This document shows, piece by piece, positions 5,020 to 11,180 of a stretch of 11,180 nt of DNA. The stretch's first letter is position 1. Every line of letters begins with the position of its first letter. The notes beneath the pieces were generated by a model. That model was not told the DNA's origin. It saw only the letters and a program-made list of their open reading frames with translations, and searched no databases. The stretch lies in contig CASECL010000290.1 of assembly GCA_949286445.1 (NCBI GenBank), positions 1 through 11,180 of the forward strand, in the 5' to 3' direction. This DNA is from an uncultured bacterium. GTDB lineage: Bacteria; Verrucomicrobiota; Lentisphaeria; Victivallales; Victivallaceae. The translations under genes and the position numbers were made by a program.

Positions 5020-5223
5020 AGAGCAGGTGGAGAAGGCTTCACAGATTATAAAAAAATAACGATAGATGGCAGTTTTCTGGAGGCTTTACAGCGGTATTAA
5101 TGTCTTGTGTATTGCATGCTACGATGTAGCAAAGTAATCTGAAAAAATCAAAGGTAGATATTGCAAGCATATTTGTCTTTTGTTTCAGCTGTCTTGTTCT
5201 ACTGAAATTGTGGAGGAGTTATT

Positions 5224-5706
5224 ATGAAAAGGGCAAGAATAATATGTCTTCTATTATCACTTCTGTTTTCTATCTCCCAGGCTGCGATAGCGGATGACCA
5301 ACGTGAAATAAAAGAACTTCTTTTAAGGGCAATTGATTTCAGTTGTTATTCTACTTTTAAATGCAGTAACTTACAACTGCTGTTGGAAAACACACCTGTC
5401 TCTCTGATATTTTATAATTATGCAAAGAATGAAAAAGAATATTTTGCCCGATATGAGCGAAATTGGGGAAAGGCCGGGGGAACTGCTGTTTATGTCAGAA
5501 ATCCGAAAGGAGATTTCTTTTGGCGGGAACAAAATTCAAATAAGAAGTTAATTGCCAATACAGTAATACAGACTAAATTGCCAATGAATGCTTTTGCCGG
5601 GTTGATCGCTTTAAAATTAAATCTTTTTTTCTTCCGGCAGATAAAATACAACCACATTTTTCTGTTGTTAAGTCCTATTACGATAACATACCGGTTTACC
5701 GGATAA
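5224..5706 (+). CDS. N-terminal part of an exported, LolA-like(?) protein, frame broken at a T7 run
   Basis: The ATG follows GGAGGAG at 5 nt. The product begins with a clear signal peptide (MKRARIICLLLSLLFSISQAAIA), then a polar domain with the stretch GTAVYVRNPKGDFFWRE. It reads sensibly to about residue 133 (ALKLNLFF). After that it runs through FRQIKYNHIFLLL to a stop at 5704-5706. The natural continuation lies in the -1 frame from the T7 run at 5624-5630. Joined, the two parts give about 327 residues: signal peptide, one extracytoplasmic domain and a C-terminal membrane anchor. The domain pattern recalls LolA/MucB-like lipoprotein-carrier folds, but this is a weak guess. Base composition is visibly more AT-rich than that of the neighbours. 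The break could be a true mutation, a homopolymer error, or a site of slippage during transcription or translation. Confidence 0.7.
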   Translation: MKRARIICLLLSLLFSISQAAIADDQREIKELLLRAIDFSCYSTFKCSNLQLLLENTPVSLIFYNYAKNEKEYFARYERNWGKAGGTAVYVRNPKGDFFWREQNSNKKLIANTVIQTKLPMNAFAGLIALKLNLFFFRQIKYNHIFLLLSPITITYRFTG

Positions 5707-6206
5707 CAGTAAAATATCCGGATAATGATGAAAGTGTGGCACTTATAAACAGAATTCCGATCGCGACTTTTGATGCTCTTCCAGTTAAACGTAAGGATGC
5801 ATTCAGAAAAAATACCTATACTGCATTTGACTTAACCGTCGGACAGAGAAAAAATTTTCCCTTTATTTACCGTTATAATTGCTATAATGTTCTCGGTGCT
5901 GTAATCTTTGCCGCAGATTTTGGACAGCCGGATTTTATGGCGTTGGATAAGACTGTTTTTGACGTTCCCGACGTTACTGTGGTGGAGGCAGAAAGTAAAG
6001 AAGACTTTAAGAAGGTTGCTGAACGCCGGTATGCATCCAATGGTACTATTTCTGCCGTAGCTGCAAAATGTTGGCAAAAGATCGGGAAATGGCTCGAAAG
6101 ATTAGGATTTCTTTTCCTGGAACAAGGCGGCATAATTATGTTGACTGTCGCGATTGTTACTACGATAATAGTTGTTGTTCTCAAGATTCAGGAGCGAAAA
6201 ATTTAG
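5631..6206 (+). CDS. C-terminal part of the same protein, in the -1 frame, with membrane anchor
   Basis: This frame is open from 5577 and reads LPADKIQPHFSVVKSYYDN immediately after the T7 run, completing the protein begun at 5224. The only usual start codon is a GTG at 5736 with no ribosome binding site, so independent translation is unlikely. Notable parts are an Arg/Lys-rich stretch near 5785-5805 and a segment YRYNCYNVLGAVIFAADFGQ that resembles the C-terminal strands of LolA-like domains. A membrane helix (IIMLTVAIVTTIIVVVL) is followed by a short basic tail (KIQERKI). The topology would be a periplasmic domain with a single C-terminal anchor. The function is unknown. A hairpin with a T-rich tail (6321-6355) lies downstream and could end the transcript. 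Confidence 0.6.
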   Translation, partial: LPADKIQPHFSVVKSYYDNIPVYRITVKYPDNDESVALINRIPIATFDALPVKRKDAFRKNTYTAFDLTVGQRKNFPFIYRYNCYNVLGAVIFAADFGQPDFMALDKTVFDVPDVTVVEAESKEDFKKVAERRYASNGTISAVAAKCWQKIGKWLERLGFLFLEQGGIIMLTVAIVTTIIVVVLKIQERKI

Positions 6207-6320
6207 AATACTGCGGGAGCGTCCGAAAATTGACAACTTAACCGGGAGTAAAATATCCGCCAAATCAGCTTGAAACGTGGGAGGTTTCTGGTCGAACCGG
6301 TTATGTATCAATGCTGACTG

Positions 6321-6355
6321 CCGGAGAAATAATTTATTTATCCGGATTTATTTTC
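6321..6355 (+). terminator. Possible terminator after the anchored protein gene
   Basis: CCGGA (6321-6325) pairs with TCCGG (6341-6345). The A/T inner part (AAATAA with TTATTT) extends the stem after one mismatch, and ATTTATTTT follows. It is weaker than the other terminators here and lies 115 nt after the stop. Confidence 0.45.
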
Positions 6356-6365
6356 TGCAAAATTG

Positions 6366-6393
6366 TTGTTGTTTGAAGATGATACGATATAAT
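6366..6393 (+). promoter_or_regulatory. Putative promoter of the GH3 gene
   Basis: TTGTTG (6366-6371) and a consensus TATAAT (6388-6393) are 16 bp apart. Transcription would start near 6400. Confidence 0.5.
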
Positions 6394-6528
6394 TTAAGAT
6401 TATACAGCTTGAAAACCTGTCATATAATGATATGTTACCCGCAAATAAAAGTTATTTTGCCGGAATGTAAGTTTAAATATGTTTATGGCAATGCTGTGTA
6501 ATAACAGTAAATTTGAAAGGATTTTATA

Positions 6529-8718
6529 ATGCCTACCCGTCGGCAGCAGCAACAGGCGGAATATTATTTTTCTCTGCTTAACGATGAGGCCAAAGCCGCA
6601 CAGCTCTGCGGCGTGCGTCCCAATGCAATTATGGATGAAAATTATGCCCTGGATCCGGAGAAATGCCGGAAACTTATTCCACATGGCATCGGACATCTTT
6701 GTCAGTTCGCCTCCTCACATCCGCTCAAACCGGAACAACTCCGGGATTTTATACTCGATTTGCAGAAATGGCTGCGGGATAATACCCCGGGGGGAATTCC
6801 GGTTGCGCCGCAGGAAGAGGCCATTTCCGGTATCGCCGCCAGGGGCGCAACGGTGTTTCCCCAGCACCTGGGGTCAGCCTGTTCGTGGAATCCGGATTTG
6901 ATCCGGCGCAAAAATGAGGCCGCGGCTGAAAGTTTACACAAAATCGGCGGAGTGCTGGCTCTGTCGCCCATGATTGATCTTTGCAGTTCGGCGCACTGGT
7001 CGCGTATGGAGGAAAGTTTCGGTGCCGATCCCTGTCTGACGGCGGTGCTGGGGTGTGCTTTTGTTGAAGGAATGAGTTCCCGGGGCATTACCGCGACAAT
7101 CAAGCACTTTGCCGGTTACGGCAGTCCCAATGATGATGACCGGGGATTTTTTGAAGACATGCTTATGCCCCATGAGGCGGCAATCCGTCTGGCGGGGGCA
7201 AAGGCGGTTATGCCGGGTTATCACTCCTGGCATGAGGTTCCCTGCGTGGCAAATGGTGAATTACTGCAGAAAATATTGCGGGACATTCTTGGTTTTGAAG
7301 GTCTGGTCATCAGTGATTACGGCGCGGTACGCCGCATGATCGGCAGTTATGCGGCAGATGAAGCCGATGCCGCGGCAAAATCACTGCTCAATGGCAATGA
7401 TGCTGATCTGCCGGATCCGGATGTATTCATGCGATTGCCGGAACTGCTTGAATCCGGCCTGGTGTCCCGGGAAGCGTTTGATGCCGCGGTTATGCGTACA
7501 CTGATATTCAAAGCGGAAGCCGGGTTGCTGGAGGATGCCCCTGTTTTCGCGCCGGCTGGAGCAATTGACCTGAACTTGCCGGAACATCAGAAAATCGCCC
7601 GGGAAATGGCGGAACAATCCATTGTGCTGTTGAAAAACGACGGCATTCTGCCGCTTGATTTTTACGGCAAAAAAATACTTCTTGCCGGGCCCAATGCCAA
7701 CAGCGTGCAGGCATTGCTGGGCGATTACACTTACCAATCTCTGAGCAGTTTCTGGTGGCACCTGCCGATAGATGCAAATTGTCCGGAACTGATCACGCTT
7801 GAAGCCGGTCTCCGGAGTATTCTGCCGGAAAATGCGGAACTTTTTGTAGAACGCGGCTGCGACTGGGATGATGTTGGAGAGGTGGAACTCGATACCAATG
7901 GCGATCCCCGGCTGGCACATTTAAGCAATCATGACCGCGGTGCGGAAGTATTTCCGGAACCTGATCGGGAAAGGGCTTTGAAGCTGGCATCGTCCTCTGA
8001 CGTTATTATTGCCGCGGTGGGAGAAAACATTCTGCTTTGCGGTGAGGGGCGGAAACGGCAGGGAATCCGGCTCCCCGGTAAACAGGAAGAATTTGTGCGT
8101 GAACTTACAGCGACCGGAAAACCGGTTATTCTGGTGATTTTCGGCGGCCGTCCGCAGGTGATAGGCGATCTGGCCCAACGTTGCGCCGCGGTAGTTCAGG
8201 CGTTCTTCCCGGGGCAGGCGGGTGGAAGTGCGGTTGCCGATCTGCTGGCGGGCAAAGTTAATTTTTCGGCTAAACTCTGTGTGCCTGCCGCGGCAGATGA
8301 AGAAGAAAAAGAAATACTCTATCCATTCGGATTCGGCTTGAGCTACAATTCATATGATTACCGGGACGCGGTTATTTCCGGGGCGGATAATACTGTAACC
8401 TTGACGGTTGCCAATACCGGCAGCCGGAGCGGAACGGAAATAGTTCAGCTTTACCTGGATGGAAAACTTAAAGGTTTCGGCCGGGTTGCTCTGGAAGCCG
8501 GGGAGTCGCGCCGGATACAATTCAAACTGTTTCCGGAATTGACGGTGCGGTGGGTTTCCGAATCGGAACGCTGGCGGACGGTGCCGGGAGACCATCGCGT
8601 TGAGATAGGTGCTTCTTCTCAGGATATCCGCCAGACGGTGAACTGGCATATTGACGGAGAACCGGTCAGCATGGCCGGAAGACGTATATTTTCTGCAGAA
8701 TTCCTGGAATTATGCTGA
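6529..8718 (+). CDS. Glycoside hydrolase family 3 protein (beta-glucosidase/xylosidase type), cytoplasmic
   Basis: This 729-residue protein has the three GH3 domains. The (beta/alpha)8 domain (about 70-330) contains PVAPQEEAISG (91-101), IKHFAGYG (191-198) and GLVISDYGAV (258-267), where Asp263 is the expected nucleophile. The alpha/beta sandwich (about 360-590) carries the acid/base region AVGENILLCGEGRKRQGIRL, with Glu506 the likely acid/base. A C-terminal FnIII-like domain (about 615-700) follows YPFGFGLSY (598-606). Relatives usually read GEGxDR at the acid/base loop; here Asp is replaced by Lys509. There is no signal peptide, so it probably splits imported oligosaccharides or glycosides, releasing the non-reducing-end sugar. 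The substrate cannot be told. The ATG is preceded by AAAGGA (6516-6521) at 7 nt. The gene stands alone, with its own promoter and a hairpin downstream. Confidence 0.92.
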   Translation: MPTRRQQQQAEYYFSLLNDEAKAAQLCGVRPNAIMDENYALDPEKCRKLIPHGIGHLCQFASSHPLKPEQLRDFILDLQKWLRDNTPGGIPVAPQEEAISGIAARGATVFPQHLGSACSWNPDLIRRKNEAAAESLHKIGGVLALSPMIDLCSSAHWSRMEESFGADPCLTAVLGCAFVEGMSSRGITATIKHFAGYGSPNDDDRGFFEDMLMPHEAAIRLAGAKAVMPGYHSWHEVPCVANGELLQKILRDILGFEGLVISDYGAVRRMIGSYAADEADAAAKSLLNGNDADLPDPDVFMRLPELLESGLVSREAFDAAVMRTLIFKAEAGLLEDAPVFAPAGAIDLNLPEHQKIAREMAEQSIVLLKNDGILPLDFYGKKILLAGPNANSVQALLGDYTYQSLSSFWWHLPIDANCPELITLEAGLRSILPENAELFVERGCDWDDVGEVELDTNGDPRLAHLSNHDRGAEVFPEPDRERALKLASSSDVIIAAVGENILLCGEGRKRQGIRLPGKQEEFVRELTATGKPVILVIFGGRPQVIGDLAQRCAAVVQAFFPGQAGGSAVADLLAGKVNFSAKLCVPAAADEEEKEILYPFGFGLSYNSYDYRDAVISGADNTVTLTVANTGSRSGTEIVQLYLDGKLKGFGRVALEAGESRRIQFKLFPELTVRWVSESERWRTVPGDHRVEIGASSQDIRQTVNWHIDGEPVSMAGRRIFSAEFLELC

Positions 8719-8751
8719 ATGATTGATTTGGTCTGGAAAATGGTATAAACT

Positions 8752-8795
8752 AACCGGGGCGGCATCGGGTATTCCCATCGCCGTCCCGGTTTTCT
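8752..8795 (+). terminator. Probable terminator after the GH3 gene
   Basis: AACCGGGGCGGC (8752-8763) pairs over 12 positions (one G-U) with GCCGTCCCGGTT (8780-8791). GGG/CCC inside the loop can pair further. TTTTC and T-rich sequence follow. The T run is short, so efficiency is uncertain. Confidence 0.6.
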
Positions 8796-8889
8796 GTGTA
8801 ATTATTTTCCGCTGTCCCTGCCGCATACGGTACCGGAATGAGGCGGCGGAAAAACAGGGGCGGAATATTTGCATTGTGGAATTTGAGTT

Positions 8890-8917
8890 GGCAAATCATT
8901 TTTCCAGGTGATTTGCC
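8890..8917. repeat. 9-bp inverted repeat across the recO stop codon
   Basis: GGCAAATCA (8890-8898) and TGATTTGCC (8909-8917) are perfect inverted copies with a 10-bp centre. The recO stop (complement of 8896-8898) is inside one arm. There is no T run, so it is more likely an RNA 3'-end structure than an intrinsic terminator. Confidence 0.5.
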
Positions 8918-9507
8918 GAGATAAGCGCATCAAAGTATGCGTTCAAATCTTTCCAATAGGCCGGTGCGGCCTGCGGCAGAACATCTCCATCCATTCCTGC
9001 GGCGATAAGGCTTTCAAAAAAATCCCGGTTGGCTTCGCCGCTGCCCGGCAGCAATCCGCTTTCATAGAGGAAAACCAGTTTGATCAGGCAGGAGTCCTGA
9101 ACTAATGTCCAGGGGGGATTTCCTGCCGCCAGACTGGCGAGTACGCCGCGGAGGACATCATAAGTATAAGGCATGGGAAGATTGTATTTGGAGTTTTTCA
9201 GCAGGAATGATCCTACTGCTCCGGCAAAGTTGTAATGGCGCAATTTTTCTGCTAATCCGGCGAAATTTTCAATTACGGAACCATCTTTGAAATTTCCCAG
9301 TGTGGAATCAGCCCTGGACGGTTCAGAGAACTCCAGCTCCATTTCAGAATAAAGATCCGCGGCCGGAGTTTTTGCTGAGCCGTCAGCTTTGGCTCCGTGC
9401 CGGAATACCAGATCCAGCCGCCCGAAATCCGGGCTGAACCCGGAAACAATCAGGTCGCTTTCCCGGTAGGGGGATCTTTTAAGTACAATCATTTGAGTAT
9501 TTGCCAT
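8896..9507 (-). CDS. recO: DNA repair protein RecO (recombination mediator)
   Basis: This 203-residue protein is somewhat short for RecO (usually about 230-260). The N-terminal OB-fold region shows the family pattern VLKRSPYRESDLIVSGFSPDFGRLDLVFRHGAK (about residues 8-40): a Tyr-x-Glu-x-Asp after the first strand, then Gly-Arg and a late GAK. The C-terminal helical part contains LIKLVFLYESGLLP (141-154), matching the ELRLL-E-GLLP region of RecO. It has one Cys (residue 140), so the zinc-finger found in many RecO proteins is absent, as in E. coli. RecO works with RecR to load RecA on SSB-coated DNA in gap repair. The ATG lacks a good ribosome binding site (AAGGA is 14 nt away). It is divergent from tRNA-Leu with only 68 bp between them. 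Confidence 0.8.
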   Translation of the reverse strand: MANTQMIVLKRSPYRESDLIVSGFSPDFGRLDLVFRHGAKADGSAKTPAADLYSEMELEFSEPSRADSTLGNFKDGSVIENFAGLAEKLRHYNFAGAVGSFLLKNSKYNLPMPYTYDVLRGVLASLAAGNPPWTLVQDSCLIKLVFLYESGLLPGSGEANRDFFESLIAAGMDGDVLPQAAPAYWKDLNAYFDALISANHLEK

Positions 9508-9524
9508 TTTTTTATTATCTGTCC

Positions 9525-9553
9525 TTGAATTATTGTCTCCGGCAAGTTATATT
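9525..9553 (+). promoter_or_regulatory. Putative promoter of tRNA-Leu
   Basis: TTGAAT (9525-9530) and TATATT (9548-9553) have 17-bp spacing, and the predicted start is about 15 nt before the tRNA. The spacing and -10 are identical to the promoters at 4529 and 10894. Confidence 0.7.
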
Positions 9554-9562
9554 ACCGGAGAC
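9535..9562. repeat. Perfect 8-bp inverted repeat framing the tRNA-Leu -10 box
   Basis: GTCTCCGG (9535-9542) and CCGGAGAC (9555-9562) are exact inverted copies around a 12-bp centre containing TATATT. It could be an operator for a dimeric regulator acting on recO and tRNA-Leu, or a cruciform-prone site. Confidence 0.55.
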
Positions 9563-9575
9563 TTGAGTTTGCGTT

Positions 9576-9661
9576 GCCCGGGTGGCGGAATGGCAGACGC
9601 AACGGACTTAAAATCCGTTGGCCGAAAGGCCGTGCGGGTTCGATCCCCGCTCCGGGTACCA
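9576..9661 (+). tRNA. tRNA-Leu (UAA anticodon)
   Basis: This is a complete 86-nt class II tRNA. The acceptor GCCCGGG pairs with TCCGGGT (G-U at both ends), the discriminator is A and CCA is encoded. The anticodon stem ACGGA/TCCGT carries loop CTTAAAA, giving UAA. The long variable arm GGCC-GAAA-GGCC and T-arm GCGGG-TTCGATC-CCCGC are intact. The G1-U72 pair is unusual for tRNA-Leu, where G-C is common. Confidence 0.96.
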
Positions 9662-9703
9662 TTTTTATCACTGCATAAGTTACATTGCAATGACCGGGGT
9701 TTC

Positions 9704-9724
9704 AAATCCAGGAAGGATTTTTTC
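9704..9724 (+). terminator. Weak terminator-like hairpin between tRNA-Leu and the SEDS gene
   Basis: AAATCC (9704-9709) pairs with GGATTT (9715-9720) around AGGAA, followed by TTT. The stem is short, so read-through from the tRNA promoter into the next gene is likely. No other promoter for that gene is visible. Confidence 0.35.
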
Positions 9725-9736
9725 CGTATTTTTCCC

Positions 9737-10855
9737 ATGAATGCAGTTAATGACAATTGGTTTTACCGCCTTGCCTCCCGCAGGAATTTACTGTTGGCGG
9801 CGGCGGTTTTTGTTCTGGTAATCCTGCTGGGCTGGTGCGGTGTACTGAATATTGCTTCCTCGCAGCGTTTACTTCCGGCGGCCTACCGTTTTGCTGACCG
9901 GCAGCTGGTTTATCTCGGGGTGTCTGCCGCGGTGCTGCTGCTGGCGGCGGCAATACCTTTCCGCTTTTACTGCAAATACTCCTGGCAGGTGTGTGCGGCC
10001 GGTTTTGTCATGCTGGTGCTGCTGGTGTTTTTCGGCGTCAGAGTAAACGGCATGAAGGGATGGTTTGACCTGGGGTGGTGCTATTTTCAGCCGTCTGAAG
10101 TATTCAAGGGGGTGTTTCTGCTGGGGGTGTCTTCAATTCTCTGTTCCGAATTCTGGATGGGGAAAAGATTCTGGGTATTTCTGGTGTATCTGCTCAGCTG
10201 GGCTCTGGCGGTGGCGGCGCAGCCGGATTTCGGGACGCTGGCGGTCTATGTCGGCGGGGCGATGGCAATTTATTACATGGCGGATGGAAAATGGAAATAT
10301 CTGGCACTTGGAGGAGGGATATTTGCCATTTTAGGTGGAGCGATGCTCAATGTGCACCCTTATATGGCTTCAAGAATTTATAATTTTTTCAGCGGCGGGG
10401 ATGATTATTATAATACGCTGTGGCATTTGAAGCAGTTTGAACTTGCCGCCGCCGGCGGCGGCTGGACCGGGACGAAACTCGGCGGCACGATGTGGAGTTC
10501 AAGTTATCTGCCTCTGGCGTACAATGATTCGGCATTGGCCACGCTGGCGGAAACACTTGGTGTTCTCGGTGTGACGGTATATTTTCTTCTGCTTGGGGCG
10601 GTGCTCTTTCTGCTGTACAGACTGGGTACCTCAATCAGAAGTTCTGCCGCAAAATTGTTTGTTTTCGGCACGGCGGTACTGCTGGGTTGGCAAAGCATGC
10701 TTCATATTGCCGTTAATGCCGGATTGATTCCCACCACCGGTTTGACTTTGCCTTTTGTGAGCTACGGGGGGAGTTCTCTGGTGGGCAGCGCACTGCTGGT
10801 GGGAATGGCTCTGAGTGCCGCTCAGAGCGGAGTGGAAGAGTCTGAAAATATTTAA
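9737..10855 (+). CDS. SEDS-family peptidoglycan glycosyltransferase (FtsW/RodA)
   Basis: This is a 372-residue polytopic membrane protein with about ten hydrophobic helices. SEDS proteins polymerise lipid II into glycan strands together with a class B PBP, in division (FtsW) or elongation (RodA). Signature motifs are QPSE (118-121), QPDFGT (162-167), YNDSALATLAETLG (262-275) and a closing GLTLPFVSYGGSS (335-347). Asp264 aligns with the catalytic Asp of RodA/FtsW. The GLTLPF-SYGGSS ending leans towards FtsW, but there is no division-cluster context, so I do not choose. The open frame continues upstream through tRNA-Leu, which is artefact; ATG 9737 is the first sensible start, though without a ribosome binding site. 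It is 75 nt after the tRNA and probably co-transcribed with it. Confidence 0.92.
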   Translation: MNAVNDNWFYRLASRRNLLLAAAVFVLVILLGWCGVLNIASSQRLLPAAYRFADRQLVYLGVSAAVLLLAAAIPFRFYCKYSWQVCAAGFVMLVLLVFFGVRVNGMKGWFDLGWCYFQPSEVFKGVFLLGVSSILCSEFWMGKRFWVFLVYLLSWALAVAAQPDFGTLAVYVGGAMAIYYMADGKWKYLALGGGIFAILGGAMLNVHPYMASRIYNFFSGGDDYYNTLWHLKQFELAAAGGGWTGTKLGGTMWSSSYLPLAYNDSALATLAETLGVLGVTVYFLLLGAVLFLLYRLGTSIRSSAAKLFVFGTAVLLGWQSMLHIAVNAGLIPTTGLTLPFVSYGGSSLVGSALLVGMALSAAQSGVEESENI

Positions 10856-10893
10856 AAAAAGCAAAAAAAATTGAGGTTTGTTTTTTCCCGGTA

Positions 10894-10922
10894 TTGAATT
10901 TGCCGCAGACAGGGTGTATATT
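10894..10922 (+). promoter_or_regulatory. Putative promoter of the SGNH hydrolase gene
   Basis: TTGAAT (10894-10899) and TATATT (10917-10922) have 17-bp spacing, the same arrangement as the tRNA-Leu promoter. The predicted leader is about 35 nt. Confidence 0.7.
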
Positions 10923-10963
10923 GGCGTATGGATTTTTAATATCACCCCGGAGGTAATGGGAAA

Positions 10964-11180
10964 ATGAAGAACCGCTCAGGAAAATTTCTGCTTTATCTTA
11001 TTTTGATGTTAACAGTTTCCGTTGGTGTATCTGCTGCGGAAAAATCCCCTGCAATATCAATTCTTGGCGACAGTTATTCCACTTTTGCCGGCTACATACC
11101 CAAAGGTTACGCGGTCTGGTACAGCAGCAAGCCGAATAAAAGCAATGATTTAACCACAGTTGAACAGACCTGGTGGCATC
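10964..11180 (+). CDS. Exported SGNH/GDSL-family hydrolase, 3'-truncated
   Basis: The first 72 residues are visible. GGAGGT (10949-10954) lies 9 nt before the ATG. A signal peptide (MKNRSGKFLLYLILMLTVSVGVSA) is followed by ISILGDSYSTFAGYIP, where GDS is SGNH block I and Ser37 the expected nucleophile. The continuation with VWYSSKPNKSNDLTTVEQTWW resembles SGNH proteins of gut Bacteroidetes and Lentisphaerae that I recall as uncharacterised esterases/lipases, probably acting on acylated polysaccharides. The catalytic Asp-His pair and blocks II-V lie beyond the window. The gene has its own promoter. The substrate is unknown. Confidence 0.85.
   Translation, partial: MKNRSGKFLLYLILMLTVSVGVSAAEKSPAISILGDSYSTFAGYIPKGYAVWYSSKPNKSNDLTTVEQTWWH

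Larger units (their letters stand above)
4778..5223. other. AT-rich regulatory region upstream of the anchored protein gene
   Basis: No gene is supported here. The left part (4778-4920) has nothing I can name. The middle holds an inverted repeat, a direct repeat, a promoter and a palindrome, listed separately. The right part (about 5026-5223) would be a roughly 200-nt untranslated leader. It contains the short hairpin TGCTAC-GAT-GTAGCA and ends in a strong GGAGGAG (5212-5218), 5 nt before the ATG at 5224. The leader length leaves room for post-transcriptional control, but I recognise no riboswitch. Confidence 0.5.
6207..6528. other. Intergenic region before the GH3 gene
   Basis: This region holds a possible terminator (6321-6355), a promoter (6366-6393) and a leader of about 130 nt containing A/T inverted repeats such as CATAT-AATG-ATATG near 6420. 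A frame at about 6249-6374 encodes a plausible-looking peptide (VKYPPNQLETWEVSGRTGYV...), but it lacks a start codon and may be a remnant. No gene is called. Confidence 0.4.

Noticed and set aside
6277..6501. 74-codon frame before the GH3 gene
   Set aside because: It spans a likely terminator and promoter, is Cys-rich with no family resemblance, and has no ribosome binding site.
8723..8911. 62-codon frame after the GH3 gene, with a TATAAA (8744-8749) near its start
   Set aside because: It runs through a terminator hairpin and into recO. The only -35 candidate is 15 bp away and poor.
9533..9736. N-terminal extension of the SEDS protein through the tRNA-Leu gene
   Set aside because: The frame is open only because it passes through a complete tRNA. 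The membrane protein begins normally at 9737.
1..11180. CRISPR arrays, insertion sequences, integrases, toxin-antitoxin or defence genes
   Set aside because: Looked for on both strands. There is no regularly spaced repeat, no transposase or integrase motif, and no recognisable toxin, nuclease or methyltransferase.

Overview
The window looks like a chromosomal piece from a member of the Planctomycetes-Verrucomicrobia-Chlamydiae superphylum, most likely Lentisphaerae (a Victivallis-like anaerobe). This is inference. The main clue is a 51-residue, strongly basic protein (2914-3069, minus strand) that matches my memory of a small protein family confined to Chlamydiae, Verrucomicrobia and relatives. 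The mix of Flp-type pilins, a GHL10-type glycosidase, a cytoplasmic GH3 enzyme and an SGNH hydrolase also fits. Genes are moderately GC-rich, except for a clearly AT-rich stretch at about 4850-6530.

Layout, left to right. The 3' part of a pyruvate-dehydrogenase-type E2 gene (1-977) carries two peripheral-subunit-binding domains in tandem. An unrecognised helical protein follows (1089-1724). A strong promoter then leads into two small Flp/type IVb prepilin-like genes (1839-2018 and 2314-2547), separated by a G-tract-rich spacer and closed by a textbook terminator. The small basic protein gene runs leftward with its own promoter and terminator. It is divergent from an exported GHL10 glycosidase (3230-4519), whose mRNA appears to be leaderless. 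Next come a CAU-anticodon tRNA (4573-4649), its terminator, and a decayed tandem copy of the tRNA 3' half plus terminator.

The AT-rich segment holds an elaborate regulatory region: an inverted repeat, a 20-bp-phased direct repeat, and a LacI-type palindrome over the -10 element. It precedes an exported, C-terminally anchored protein whose frame breaks at a T7 run (5224-6206). A GH3 beta-glycosidase (6529-8718), recO (minus strand), tRNA-Leu(UAA), an FtsW/RodA polymerase and the start of an exported SGNH hydrolase complete the window.

The genes do not form one pathway; most are separate transcription units. Two themes recur: cell envelope work (GHL10 glycosidase, SEDS glycosyltransferase, pilins) and carbohydrate degradation (GH3, SGNH). 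Putative promoters share the form TTGNNN, 16-17 bp, TATATT-like. I see no integrase, transposase, CRISPR array or defence system. The least explained parts are the frame-broken anchored protein with its regulatory region, and the pilin pair with G tracts.
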